DNA of 64,000 nt, taken from Exiguobacterium chiriqhucha RW-2 (GTDB lineage Bacteria > Bacillota > Bacilli > Exiguobacteriales > Exiguobacteriaceae). This document shows, piece by piece, positions 55,847 through 64,000 of the stretch; the first letter of the stretch is position 1, and every line of letters begins with the position of its first letter. The translations under genes were made by a program, and so were the position numbers. A model generated the notes under the pieces. It saw only the letters and a list, made by a program, of their open reading frames with translations, did no database searches and had not been told where the DNA came from. The stretch is taken from NCBI RefSeq assembly GCF_000416965.1, contig NZ_ATCL01000003.1, forward strand, positions 1 to 64,000, given 5' to 3'.

Positions 55847-57439
55847 ATGGTAGATTATTCAACTTCGGTACTCTCACTCGTACCGGCTTTATTGGCCATT
55901 ATTATGGCCATCACAACACGGAAAGTCATTCCGTCACTCGGTGTCGGGATTATTGCAGGGGTCTTATTGCTTCACAATTTTAACCCGCTCGAATCGATTC
56001 AATATTTGTGGTCGAACGTCATCGCCTTATTCTGGGCCGACGGAGCCATTAATGAATGGAACGTGCTCTTGATTGCGTTCTTGCTCTTGCTTGGGATTTT
56101 GTCATCGATCATCCAAACGTCGGGCGGCGCCCGCGCGTTCGGAGAGTGGGCCGCTTCAAACGTCAAGACGGCCCGCGGTGCTCGTCTCGTCTCGTTCGGA
56201 CTTGGGATTTTAATTTTCATCGACGATTACTTTAACAGTTTAGCCGTCGGGAACATCAGCCGGCCACTCACAGACCGTAAAAAAGTATCACGTGCGAAAC
56301 TCGCCTACATGATTGACTCGACTGCCGCACCGGTCTGCGTCATCAGCCCGCTCTCGAGTTGGGGAGCTTATATCATCGCCATCATCGCAGGTATCCTGGC
56401 GAAGTATTCGATTGATAGCTACTCATCGTTCTCAGCGTTCATCCAAATCATCCCGATGAACTTCTACGCGGTATTCGCGCTTCTCTTGACGGCTTACGTC
56501 GCCTACACGGGACTTGCCATCGGACCGATGCGCACACATGAACTCCGTGCCCTCCAAGGGGAGCTCTACGATACATCGAAAGGTGCACCGATGGGGATGA
56601 GTGAAGACTTGAACGAACATGAAGGTGGAAAAGTACGTGACTTGATCGTTCCGATTATCGCCTTGATTATCGCGACGGTGTCGGCCATGCTCTACACGGG
56701 CGGACAGGCGCTTGCCGCTGACGGTCAGAGCTTCTCGTTGATCGGAGCGTTCGAATCAACAGACGTGACACGTTCCCTCGTAACGGGTGCTGTCATCAGC
56801 TTGATTGTCGCCCTCTTATTGTTGATTGGCCGCAAGATTCCGGCGAAAGACTATGGACAAGCGACATGGGGCGGAATTCGCGCCATGTGGCCAGCCGTGC
56901 TCATCTTGTTGTTTGCTTGGACGATTATCGCCGTCATCGGTGACATGAAGACAGGTGACTACTTGGCAAGTTTCGTTACGGATTCGATTTCACCATCTTA
57001 CTTGCCGTTCCTCTTGTTCATGATCGCCGGTCTCATGGCGTTCTCGACAGGAACGAGCTGGGGGACGTTCGGTCTCATGCTTCCAATCGGAGCCGATTTG
57101 ATTATGGCAGTCGAGCCGGAGCTCTTGCTTCCGACACTTGCCGCTGTTCTCGCCGGAGCGGTGTTCGGAGACCACTGTTCACCAATCTCGGATACGACGA
57201 TTCTTAGTTCGACGGGTGCTGGATCGCACCATATCGACCACGTGTTGACGCAACTTCCATACGCGTTGATTTCAGCGGGCGTGGCAGCTGTCGGATATTT
57301 GGTCCTCGGTGTTTCGGGATCGATGTGGATTGGATTCTTTGCAGCCCTCGCGACGTTCATCGTGGCTCTCATCATTGCACAAATCATTTCAAAACGCGGA
57401 CGCGTACCAGCCGATATGCGGGCTGAGCGCGAAGCGTAA
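55847..57439 (+). CDS. NhaC-superfamily transporter, probable lysine transporter
   Basis: 530 residues with about 11-12 membrane helices. It belongs to the NhaC sodium/proton antiporter superfamily by pattern (GILIFIDDYFNSLAVGNISRP and VFGDHCSPISDTTILSSTGAG, read in parts). The lysine riboswitch upstream points to lysine as substrate: comparative genomics has proposed lysine-regulated NhaC relatives (LysW) as lysine transporters. Automated tools will probably call it a Na+/H+ antiporter. AAGAGGAGG precedes the start. Confidence 0.88.
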   Translation: MVDYSTSVLSLVPALLAIIMAITTRKVIPSLGVGIIAGVLLLHNFNPLESIQYLWSNVIALFWADGAINEWNVLLIAFLLLLGILSSIIQTSGGARAFGEWAASNVKTARGARLVSFGLGILIFIDDYFNSLAVGNISRPLTDRKKVSRAKLAYMIDSTAAPVCVISPLSSWGAYIIAIIAGILAKYSIDSYSSFSAFIQIIPMNFYAVFALLLTAYVAYTGLAIGPMRTHELRALQGELYDTSKGAPMGMSEDLNEHEGGKVRDLIVPIIALIIATVSAMLYTGGQALAADGQSFSLIGAFESTDVTRSLVTGAVISLIVALLLLIGRKIPAKDYGQATWGGIRAMWPAVLILLFAWTIIAVIGDMKTGDYLASFVTDSISPSYLPFLLFMIAGLMAFSTGTSWGTFGLMLPIGADLIMAVEPELLLPTLAAVLAGAVFGDHCSPISDTTILSSTGAGSHHIDHVLTQLPYALISAGVAAVGYLVLGVSGSMWIGFFAALATFIVALIIAQIISKRGRVPADMRAEREA

Positions 57440-57450
57440 TCATCTAGATA

Positions 57451-57489
57451 GGGGACGTACCACAACTTCGTGGTACGCCCCCTTTTTTT
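57451..57489 (+). terminator. Terminator of the NhaC-family gene
   Basis: GGGGACGTACCAC / GTGGTACGCCCC with one mismatch and loop AACTTC, followed by TTTTTTT. Confidence 0.88.
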
Positions 57490-57509
57490 GCGTCACAACG
57501 GCATAGCCC

Positions 57510-57550
57510 CAACAAACAAACCCTGCCGCAAGCAAGCGGCAGGGTTTGTG
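57510..57550 (-). terminator. Terminator of the OppA-like gene
   Basis: AAACCCTGCCGC / GCGGCAGGGTTT, perfect 12-bp stem; on the minus strand it is followed by TTTGTTTGTT. Confidence 0.85.
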
Positions 57551-57552
57551 GG

Positions 57553-59181
57553 TTAGTTGACGTCCAACCATTTGAAGCTAGCGTCAGCTCCGAACGGGTG
57601 GCGGTACATGTTTTCGATGTTTGAACGCTCAAGGTAAGCTTCACCTTTTTGGTAAATCGGTGCGATCGCGAAATCATCTTCGAGCAAGATGCGTTCGGCT
57701 TCTTGCATCGCTTCCCAACGTTTCATTTGATCGGCTTCTTGTTTCGCGCCTTGAATCAACTTGTCGTACTCGTCGTTCGAGTAAGCCATGCGGTTGAACG
57801 GACCGTCTGTGACCCACATGTCGAGGTACGTCATCGGATCTTGATAGTCAGGGCCCCAACCGGCAGCGGAGACGTCATAGTCGCCAGCGCCTTCAAGTTC
57901 AAGGAAGTTTTTGAACGGCTGTTGCTTAATGTTAAGTGTGAGGCCAGGAAGGTTCTTCTCGAGCTCACCTTTGATATACTCGTTGACTTTCTTGAACGCT
58001 TCTTCGTCACGTGAGAGGAACTCAAGTTCGATTGTCTCGACACCGAGTTCGGCAAGACCTTTCTCCCATGCAGCTTTCGCCTCGTCGACGTTATAGCTTT
58101 GAAGGTCTGGATACTTCTCGCGGAAGTCAGCTCCATCTTCTGTGAACGTGAAGTCTTTCGCGACGATATAGTTGGCCGGCTGTGAACCGTCCGTCAAGAT
58201 GACGTCTGTGACGCCTTGCTTATCGAAGCCTTTTGCGAGTGCCTCACGAATGTTGACGTTTTGAAGTGATTCGTTCTTCTGGTTGAAACGAAGGAAGTTG
58301 ATTCGTGCGTCGGCACGTGTCTTGAACTCATCCGAGTCTTGGAATTGTGGAACGAATTCAGATGACAAGAGCGTGTAATCGACTTCGCCCGATTCGAACA
58401 AGTTGACGCCCGTCGCGACTTCTTTAACGACCTTGACGTTGATCGTATCCATCTTGACGTTTTCAGCGTCCCAATACTCAGGGTTCTTTTTATAGACCCA
58501 ACCTTCATTGTCTTGCCAGCTATCTAACACGTATGGTCCGTTGTAAAGTGTCTTATCGACAGCTGTCGCAAACGACTCGCCTTGTTCTTCGACGAACTCT
58601 TGCTTTTGCGGCATGTACGTCGGGAATCCTGTCAACCCGAGGAAGTAAGGGGCAGGTGCCTCCAATTGTACTTCGAGTGTCTTCTCATCGAGCGCTTTCG
58701 CGCCAAGCGTATCGAGTTCTTCTTCGCCTGCGAGAATCTTATTGGCGTTTTTCAAATCTTGAAGGATATACGCGTACTCGGCACCTGTCTCAGGATTGAG
58801 GGCACGTTTCCATGAGTAGACGAAATCTTCAGCTGTGACCGGTGAACCGTCTGACCAGTTCGCGTCACGCAATTTGAAGGTGTATGTAAGTCCATCTTCT
58901 GAAATTTCTACGTCTTCAGCAATTCCCGGTACCGGTTGGTTATTTTCATCCAGACGATACAGTCCCTCGAAGACGTTGTTCGTCACGATGATTGACGTCG
59001 AGTCCGTTGTGAGCGTCGGATCGAGCTGTGGTAAATCTGTCGCCGAGACGAGCGTGATTTCCTTTTTCGCATCACTTGATGAAGACCCTTCAGACGAATC
59101 TGTTGTTTCTTCTCCACCGCCACATGCTGCTGTCGCAAGCAAAGCGACACCCGATAAAGCTAACCATTTTTTGTTGCGCAT
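57553..59181 (-). CDS. OppA-like oligopeptide-binding lipoprotein
   Basis: 542 residues. Signal peptide ends in LLATAAC, a variant lipobox with Thr at -3, so the protein is likely fixed to the outer membrane face by Cys20 or so. Then a Ser/Glu linker and the SBP family 5 fold (ANWSDGSPVTAEDFVYSWKR, read in parts; AAGWGPDYQDPMTY). It binds peptides for an Opp ABC importer, whose permease and ATPase genes are not here. Start at 59181 behind GGGAGG. Confidence 0.92.
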   Translation of the reverse strand: MRNKKWLALSGVALLATAACGGGEETTDSSEGSSSSDAKKEITLVSATDLPQLDPTLTTDSTSIIVTNNVFEGLYRLDENNQPVPGIAEDVEISEDGLTYTFKLRDANWSDGSPVTAEDFVYSWKRALNPETGAEYAYILQDLKNANKILAGEEELDTLGAKALDEKTLEVQLEAPAPYFLGLTGFPTYMPQKQEFVEEQGESFATAVDKTLYNGPYVLDSWQDNEGWVYKKNPEYWDAENVKMDTINVKVVKEVATGVNLFESGEVDYTLLSSEFVPQFQDSDEFKTRADARINFLRFNQKNESLQNVNIREALAKGFDKQGVTDVILTDGSQPANYIVAKDFTFTEDGADFREKYPDLQSYNVDEAKAAWEKGLAELGVETIELEFLSRDEEAFKKVNEYIKGELEKNLPGLTLNIKQQPFKNFLELEGAGDYDVSAAGWGPDYQDPMTYLDMWVTDGPFNRMAYSNDEYDKLIQGAKQEADQMKRWEAMQEAERILLEDDFAIAPIYQKGEAYLERSNIENMYRHPFGADASFKWLDVN

Positions 59182-59224
59182 TGTGTTACCTCCCGAAAAT
59201 TCTGATTGTTTCGAATATATTGCA

Positions 59225-59280
59225 ATTAAACTACAAACAAGATGAATGCGCAATAAAATTTTTTAAATTATTCGAAAATA
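59225..59280 (-). promoter_or_regulatory. Promoter of the OppA-like gene with CodY-like site
   Basis: On the minus strand TTGCGC (59253-59248), 17 bp, TTTAAT (59230-59225). Just upstream, 59266-59280 matches 11 of 15 bases of the CodY consensus AATTTTCWGAAAATT. Peptide importers are common CodY targets, but four mismatches in an A/T-rich stretch is weak evidence. Confidence 0.35.
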
Positions 59281-59342
59281 TAAACATTAGCAAAATACCT
59301 ATCTAAACACCATTAGTTTCAGTAGAATAAGGAAATCATCGA

Positions 59343-59374
59343 ATGATTATACATTATCGATGTATAGTTATTCG
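59343..59374 (+). promoter_or_regulatory. Inverted repeat / ARG-box-like sites before the amino acid permease
   Basis: TATACAT TATCG ATGTATA (59348-59366) is a perfect 7-bp inverted repeat overlapping a possible -10 TATAGT. Two 15-16-base windows, 59343-59358 and 59360-59374, each match about 10 positions of the ArgR/AhrC box ATGAATAAAAATTCA. They may be tandem ARG boxes. Confidence 0.35.
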
Positions 59375-59405
59375 TCAGACGTCAACTTTTTGTGGAGGGT
59401 TTTAA

Positions 59406-60809
59406 ATGAAGTCACAGTCAGCCGGAATCGGCTTTTTTGGGCTTGCTGCCATGGTCGTTGGAACGATGATTGGCGGAGGCGCATTTAATTTACCGGGAGC
59501 GATGGCACAAGGTGCTGGAGTCGGTTCGGTGTTAATCGGATGGACGATCACCGGTATCGGGATGGTCATGCTCGCGTTCGTGTTCCAATTTTTAGCTAAT
59601 ACACGTCCTGAACTTGAAGGTGGGATTTACGCCTATGCGAAAGAAGGATTCGGCAAGTTTGTCGGATTCAATAGCGGGTGGGGCTACTGGATGTCGGCGT
59701 GGATCGGGACGGTCGCGAACATCACGTTAATCTTCAGCACGCTCAGCTACTTCTTCCCGATCTTTTCGGCCGAGCACCGGACGTTCCGCTTACTTATGAG
59801 CGCGGTCGTCATTTGGGGGCTGTTTTGGATTATCTCGCGCGGGATGAGAGAAGCGGCGCTACTCAATATCGTCACGACGATCGCAAAACTTGTACCCATC
59901 TTTTTGTTTATTGTCCTCATCTTGTTTGCGTTTCGAATCGATACGTTCCAAATCGACTTCTGGGGTCAATCTGGATTCAGCTGGTCACAAGTGTTCCCGC
60001 AAGTGAAGTCGACGATGCTCGTGACGCTTTGGGCGTTCGTCGGGATTGAAGGGGCGGTCGTCCTATCATCACGGGCTCGTCATAAACGAGACGTCGGTCG
60101 GGCGACGGTGATCGGACTCGTTGGAACGCTTGTCATTTATATGATGATCTCGATTTTATCGTTCGGGGTGATGACCCAGGAACAACTCGCGGCACTTTCG
60201 GAACCGTCGATGGCGTACGTGCTCGAGGCCGTCGTCGGACCGGTCGGTGCGACCATCATCAATATCGGACTCCTCGTCTCGCTCTCGGGTGCCCTGCTCG
60301 GGTGGACGATTCTCGCGACGGAGATTTCGTACGTCGCCAGTCGTGACGGCGTGTTCCCGAAACTGTTCAATCGGCTCAATCGAAATGAGACGCCGGTGAG
60401 CGCCTTGTTCATCACACAAGCGTTCACGCAACTCGTCACCATCATCGCTCTCTTCTCGGAACAGACGTACTTGGTGCTCTCGAGCATCGCCGGCATCGCT
60501 GCGCTCGTGCCGTATTTGTTCTCGGCCTTGTTCGGTTGGAAAGAGGCACGGCGGACTGGAACACGCCCGATGCTCGTCATGTCCGGGATTGCGACCGTTT
60601 ATGCGGCCTGGCTCCTTTATGCGTCAGGTGTCGAGTATATGCTCATCGCCATGATTTTGTACGCGCCGGGCGTGTTCGTCTTCATGTTGGCCGAACGCGA
60701 ACAAGGCCGGCCGTACCTCAGCCGGTTGCAATACATGATTGCGGTCGTCATCCTCTTGGCAGCCACGTACGGTGTCTATGGACTATGGACGGCGACAATT
60801 AGCCTATAA
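59406..60809 (+). CDS. Basic amino acid antiporter/permease, APC superfamily (ArcD-like)
   Basis: 467 residues, about 12 membrane helices. MVVGTMIGGGAFNLPGAMAQGAG, read in parts, is the start of the basic amino acid/polyamine antiporter (APA) group; GIEGAVVLSSRARHKRDVGRAT is the typical later motif. Relatives exchange arginine for ornithine or lysine for cadaverine. The nearby rocD and ARG-box-like sites favour arginine/ornithine. Start behind TGGAGGG. Confidence 0.9.
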   Translation: MKSQSAGIGFFGLAAMVVGTMIGGGAFNLPGAMAQGAGVGSVLIGWTITGIGMVMLAFVFQFLANTRPELEGGIYAYAKEGFGKFVGFNSGWGYWMSAWIGTVANITLIFSTLSYFFPIFSAEHRTFRLLMSAVVIWGLFWIISRGMREAALLNIVTTIAKLVPIFLFIVLILFAFRIDTFQIDFWGQSGFSWSQVFPQVKSTMLVTLWAFVGIEGAVVLSSRARHKRDVGRATVIGLVGTLVIYMMISILSFGVMTQEQLAALSEPSMAYVLEAVVGPVGATIINIGLLVSLSGALLGWTILATEISYVASRDGVFPKLFNRLNRNETPVSALFITQAFTQLVTIIALFSEQTYLVLSSIAGIAALVPYLFSALFGWKEARRTGTRPMLVMSGIATVYAAWLLYASGVEYMLIAMILYAPGVFVFMLAEREQGRPYLSRLQYMIAVVILLAATYGVYGLWTATISL

Positions 60810-60810
60810 T

Positions 60811-60851
60811 AAAAAGTCATCGTACGTCGGGAGACGCGCGATGACTTTTTT
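60811..60851. terminator. Bidirectional terminator between permease and EAL gene
   Basis: AAAAAGTCATCG and CGATGACTTTTT enclose an inner ACGTC/GACG pairing; T runs on both strands. It serves the converging genes on both sides. Confidence 0.85.
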
Positions 60852-62893
60852 CATTGACTGTTGTCCGTCAATAAGCGAACGACTTCAATTGGAGGAAGCG
60901 GCTTGGCGTACAAGAACCCTTGGAACGAGTCGCAAGCGGTTTGCTTCAAGTGGTCGAGCATCTCTTGGTCCTCGACACCCTCGGCCACGACGTGCAGATT
61001 CAGGCTCTTGCCGAGGTGGACGATGACATCGAGTAAGTGTGACTTCGACGTCAACCAATCATCGAGGAAGACTTTATCGATTTTTAGCTCGTCGACCGGG
61101 AACGACTTCAAGTATTGCAGTGACGAGAAGCCGGTCCCGAAGTCGTCGATGGATAGGCGATAATCGAGACGTTTGATTTGATCCATCCGGGCGATAATCT
61201 CGTCCGTCTGCTGCATGACGAGACTCTCGGTAATCTCGAGGATGATGTCGGACGGGTTCAAATTGAGCTGTTGCTTGATATTACGGAGCGTATTGATGAA
61301 GCTGTCGCTCCGGAATTGATTCGGTGAAATGTTGACGGCCATCGACAACGGGCGATCGACGAGTTGCTGCCAGACTTTCAACTGTTTGGCCGCCTCAAGA
61401 ATGACCCAGTTGTTGATTGGGACGATGAGTGCCATCTCCTCGGCGAGTGGGATGAACTCTGAAGGTGGGATCTGTCCGAGTTCATCATGATGCCAACGGA
61501 GAAGCGCCTCGAACCCGATGAGCGTGTCGGTCTTTAACTCATATTTTGGTTGATATTCTAAATAGAAATGTTTTTCTTCAAGTGCTTGATAAAGTGCTTT
61601 CTCGATATGGATTTGACGTGAGAACGCATCGTCCATATCTTTCGTGACGAACTGGATTGTCCCGACTCCGATTCGTTTGCCTTTGAACAGGGCGCTCTCG
61701 GCGCGCGTGTACAGTTCTTCTAATGAAGATGTGGCGGACGGATAGAAGACACACCCGATGGAAATCGATACCATGATGGAGTGATGATAAATCCGGAACG
61801 GACGCTGCAATTCATGTTGCAGTTGGCGCAGCAACTGGAATACTTCTTCTTTCGACTGTTCAAAGAAAATCAACCCGAACAAGCCACCCGACGGATGGAA
61901 CATGACGCTCGTCTCAGGCAAGAACTGCGCGGCCCGGTCCTTGATTTGAAGGAGCAATTCGTTGCCGACGCGTGAACCGAACGATTCATTGATGATTTTG
62001 AAGCGATCGATATCGAACAAGGCGACGTGAACCAAGCCATCTCCTTGATCGACATCCGTCAACACGTGGCTGTACTGACGGAGCCATCCTTTCTTGTTCA
62101 AGAGTCCGGTCAAGTCGTTATGGTACGCGAGATAATTGACCTCTTGCTCGAGTCGCTTTTTATCTGAGACGTCAAAGCCGAAGGCGGTATACTGTACGAT
62201 TTCGCCTTCATCACTCAAAATCGGGACGACCGTCAAATTGAGCCAACACATGTTGCGGACATGCAGCTCGGAACGGACAGGCATTTCACCGTTCCAGATG
62301 CGGTCGGTCGTAAGTGCTTGAAGCACGTCCTCGGCAAGCGGATGATTCTCAAATGACGGATGGATGAGCTCGAACCAGTTACGACCGATGAATTGATGAT
62401 CGGGTGCGCCGATTAACCCGCATAGCAACGGATTGATTTCTGTAATCTCGCCGTAAGCGTTTGTTGCCAAATAATACGTCGATTGTTCAATCATCGCTTG
62501 AAAGTGGTGAAGCAGATTGAACTGTTCCGTGCTGATGAGCGGCCCAAATCCTTTCGGCAGGAACGCAAGGAAGTACCCCGTATAGTCGTTGATGGAAAAA
62601 GATTGTAAATAAGCAGTCGCATAGACGACTGATCCGTTTTTATGTTTGAACGGCGTCATCGCCGTCGTCGAGAACGGATATTGAAGGAGCATCGGTGACC
62701 AGGATTCAAGCGCATCCTGTAAGTGTTGGACAACAGGGAGCGGATGGTGAAGCACCTCGTCTCGTCCCCATCCGAACAGCGTTTCCGCATATTCGTTCCA
62801 CAGCAGGACGTTGCCATCGAGATTGATGTAACAGCATGGGACAGATAAAGCATCGATAAACTCGTCAATCGGCAAATCACGCAATGAAGCCAC
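60851..62893 (-). CDS. PAS-PAS-GGDEF-EAL protein, probable c-di-GMP phosphodiesterase
   Basis: 680 residues from a GTG start at 62893, chosen because GGAGG lies 7 bases upstream; the longer frame starting at 62926 lacks a ribosome site. Two PAS-type domains (about 10-115 and 130-250; [12 protein letters not shown] and a [12 protein letters not shown] end) lead to a GGDEF domain whose motif is degraded to GGLFG, so it should not make c-di-GMP. The EAL domain keeps [33 protein letters not shown] and AEGVE, so breakdown of c-di-GMP is likely. No membrane helix, hence a cytosolic sensor. Confidence 0.9.
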   Translation of the reverse strand: MASLRDLPIDEFIDALSVPCCYINLDGNVLLWNEYAETLFGWGRDEVLHHPLPVVQHLQDALESWSPMLLQYPFSTTAMTPFKHKNGSVVYATAYLQSFSINDYTGYFLAFLPKGFGPLISTEQFNLLHHFQAMIEQSTYYLATNAYGEITEINPLLCGLIGAPDHQFIGRNWFELIHPSFENHPLAEDVLQALTTDRIWNGEMPVRSELHVRNMCWLNLTVVPILSDEGEIVQYTAFGFDVSDKKRLEQEVNYLAYHNDLTGLLNKKGWLRQYSHVLTDVDQGDGLVHVALFDIDRFKIINESFGSRVGNELLLQIKDRAAQFLPETSVMFHPSGGLFGLIFFEQSKEEVFQLLRQLQHELQRPFRIYHHSIMVSISIGCVFYPSATSSLEELYTRAESALFKGKRIGVGTIQFVTKDMDDAFSRQIHIEKALYQALEEKHFYLEYQPKYELKTDTLIGFEALLRWHHDELGQIPPSEFIPLAEEMALIVPINNWVILEAAKQLKVWQQLVDRPLSMAVNISPNQFRSDSFINTLRNIKQQLNLNPSDIILEITESLVMQQTDEIIARMDQIKRLDYRLSIDDFGTGFSSLQYLKSFPVDELKIDKVFLDDWLTSKSHLLDVIVHLGKSLNLHVVAEGVEDQEMLDHLKQTACDSFQGFLYAKPLPPIEVVRLLTDNSQ

Positions 62894-62981
62894 ATTGTTT
62901 CCTCCAATCCACATCAAATGAATCATATTCTACGTTCAGTGTACCTTATTTTGCCAAACCGAGGAATGGGCAAGTTGGTCG

Positions 62982-63011
62982 TTGTCAAAAGAAAGACGGT
63001 CATCATATACT
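62982..63011 (+). promoter_or_regulatory. Promoter of rocD
   Basis: TTGTCA (62982-62987), 18 bp, TATACT (63006-63011). Confidence 0.6.
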
Positions 63012-63049
63012 GAAGGAGTAAGATAGTTTTTTGATAAGGGGGAAATCAA

Positions 63050-64000
63050 ATGTCAAAGACACAAGAAGTGATTGAATTGACAGAGAAATTCGGGGCGCAC
63101 AATTATCATCCACTTCCAATCGTCATCTCGGAAGCGAGGGGGATCTGGGTGACAGACCCAGAGGGGAATCGCTACATGGATATGTTGAGTGCCTATTCGG
63201 CCGTCAACCAAGGTCATTGTCATCCGAAAATCATTCAAGCGCTTAAGGACCAAGCCGATAAAATCACGCTGACGTCACGTGCGTTTTACAATGATCAACT
63301 CGGTCGTTTCTACAAAAAAGTGGCAGCGCTTACAAACAAAGAGATGGTGTTGCCGATGAATACGGGTGCGGAAGCGGTCGAAACGGCTGTCAAAGCGTCG
63401 CGGCGCTGGGCGTATGAAGTGAAACAAATCCCAGGTCAGGCGGAAATCATCGTCTGCTCGGGCAACTTCCACGGCCGGACGATGGCGGCGGTGTCGATGT
63501 CGACAGAAGCGGAATACCAACGTGGATTCGGGCCGCTATTGCCAGGGTTTAAAGTCGTGCCGTACGGTGACATCGATGCGTTCGAGGCGGCTATCACTGA
63601 AAATACGGCGGCGTTCATCGTCGAACCGATTCAAGGCGAAGCCGGCATCATCATCCCACCGGCTGGTTACTTGAAACGAGCCAGTGAACTGTGCCAACAG
63701 CATAACGTGTTATTTGTGGCCGATGAGATTCAGTCAGGGCTCGGTCGCTCAGGTAAATGGTTCGCCATCGAATGGGAAGATGTGGAGCCAGATATGTATA
63801 TTCTCGGAAAAGCGCTCGGGGGCGGCGTGTTCCCGGTATCGTGTGTGGCGGCCAATGAAAACGTCTTGAGTGTATTCAATCCAGGCTCACACGGTTCGAC
63901 GTTCGGAGGGAATCCGCTCGCGGCGGCCGTGTCGATCGCGTCACTCGAAGTGTTAGAAGAAGAGCAGTTGCCACAACGTTCTCTCGAACTCGGGACATAT
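63050..64000 (+). CDS. rocD: Ornithine aminotransferase RocD (5' part)
   Basis: The window holds the first 317 codons; the end lies outside. It turns ornithine plus 2-oxoglutarate into glutamate semialdehyde and glutamate in arginine breakdown. Class III aminotransferase motifs are seen: [51 protein letters not shown], and the cofactor lysine in [22 protein letters not shown] precedes the ATG. It lies near an ArcD-like permease, which could carry its substrate. Confidence 0.94.
   Translation, partial: MSKTQEVIELTEKFGAHNYHPLPIVISEARGIWVTDPEGNRYMDMLSAYSAVNQGHCHPKIIQALKDQADKITLTSRAFYNDQLGRFYKKVAALTNKEMVLPMNTGAEAVETAVKASRRWAYEVKQIPGQAEIIVCSGNFHGRTMAAVSMSTEAEYQRGFGPLLPGFKVVPYGDIDAFEAAITENTAAFIVEPIQGEAGIIIPPAGYLKRASELCQQHNVLFVADEIQSGLGRSGKWFAIEWEDVEPDMYILGKALGGGVFPVSCVAANENVLSVFNPGSHGSTFGGNPLAAAVSIASLEVLEEEQLPQRSLELGTY

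Noticed and set aside
55847-57439. Simple Na+/H+ antiporter call
   Set aside because: The lysine riboswitch upstream makes lysine transport more likely, so the antiporter name alone was not used.

Overview
The window comes from a low-to-mid GC Gram-positive bacterium of the order Bacillales. Evidence for this: Bacillus-type gene order (NETI protein followed by the purEKBCSQLFMNHD operon; yerA-yerC-pcrB-pcrA-ligA-camS), GGAGG-type ribosome binding sites, an LPXTG surface protein, a CtsR-type operator, CcpA-type cre sites, guanine and lysine riboswitches, and the Gram-positive coproporphyrinogen oxidase HemY/CgoX. The general style (about 50 percent GC, lysine pathway with DapH) suggests Exiguobacterium or a close relative, but this is inference only. 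No phage, transposon, CRISPR array or tRNA was seen.

Layout. 1-470: 5S rRNA at the end of an rRNA operon, then a small NETI-motif gene. 480-13306: PurBox-like sites, a promoter and a guanine riboswitch, followed by the complete 12-gene operon for IMP synthesis. 13379-15692: a membrane CHASE4-GGDEF-EAL c-di-GMP protein. 15778-28108: the yerA / yerC / potassium transporter / pcrB-pcrA-ligA / LPXTG protein / camS block. 28133-31722: CtsR-type operon with a J-domain protein and ClpB. 31721-34155 (minus): coproporphyrinogen oxidase translationally coupled to a radical SAM/SPASM protein. 34266-37653: a mini membrane protein, glutaminase, a CHAD protein and a MATE exporter. 37674-41777: N-acetylglucosamine catabolism (nagA, nagB, nagR) with an LCP cell-wall ligase, candidate NagR operators and a fragment of an aldo/keto reductase gene. 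41810-43392: AlaX-type editing protein and a GNAT. 43429-51672: lysine-riboswitch-controlled operon lysC-asd-dapA-dapB-dapH-ilvE-alr-lysA. 51690-55502: nitroreductase, two minus-strand mini-ORFs beside a cre site, gamma carbonic anhydrase, adenine deaminase and a small unknown gene. 55560-57489: a second lysine riboswitch in front of an NhaC-family transporter. 57510-64000: solitary OppA-like lipoprotein, basic amino acid permease, PAS-PAS-GGDEF-EAL protein and the first 317 codons of ornithine aminotransferase (rocD).

The main themes are purine synthesis and salvage (pur operon, two adenine deaminase family proteins, guanine riboswitch), lysine and peptidoglycan supply (lysine operon, alanine racemase homologue, lysine-regulated transporter, NagAB, LCP), protein quality control (J-protein plus ClpB) and c-di-GMP breakdown (two EAL proteins with altered GGDEF motifs). 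No wholly new system is evident. The best leads are the two mini-ORFs next to a perfect cre match, the divergent racemase inside the lysine operon, the CgoX/radical SAM pair, and the relic aldo/keto reductase start codon region fused to the nagA promoter.
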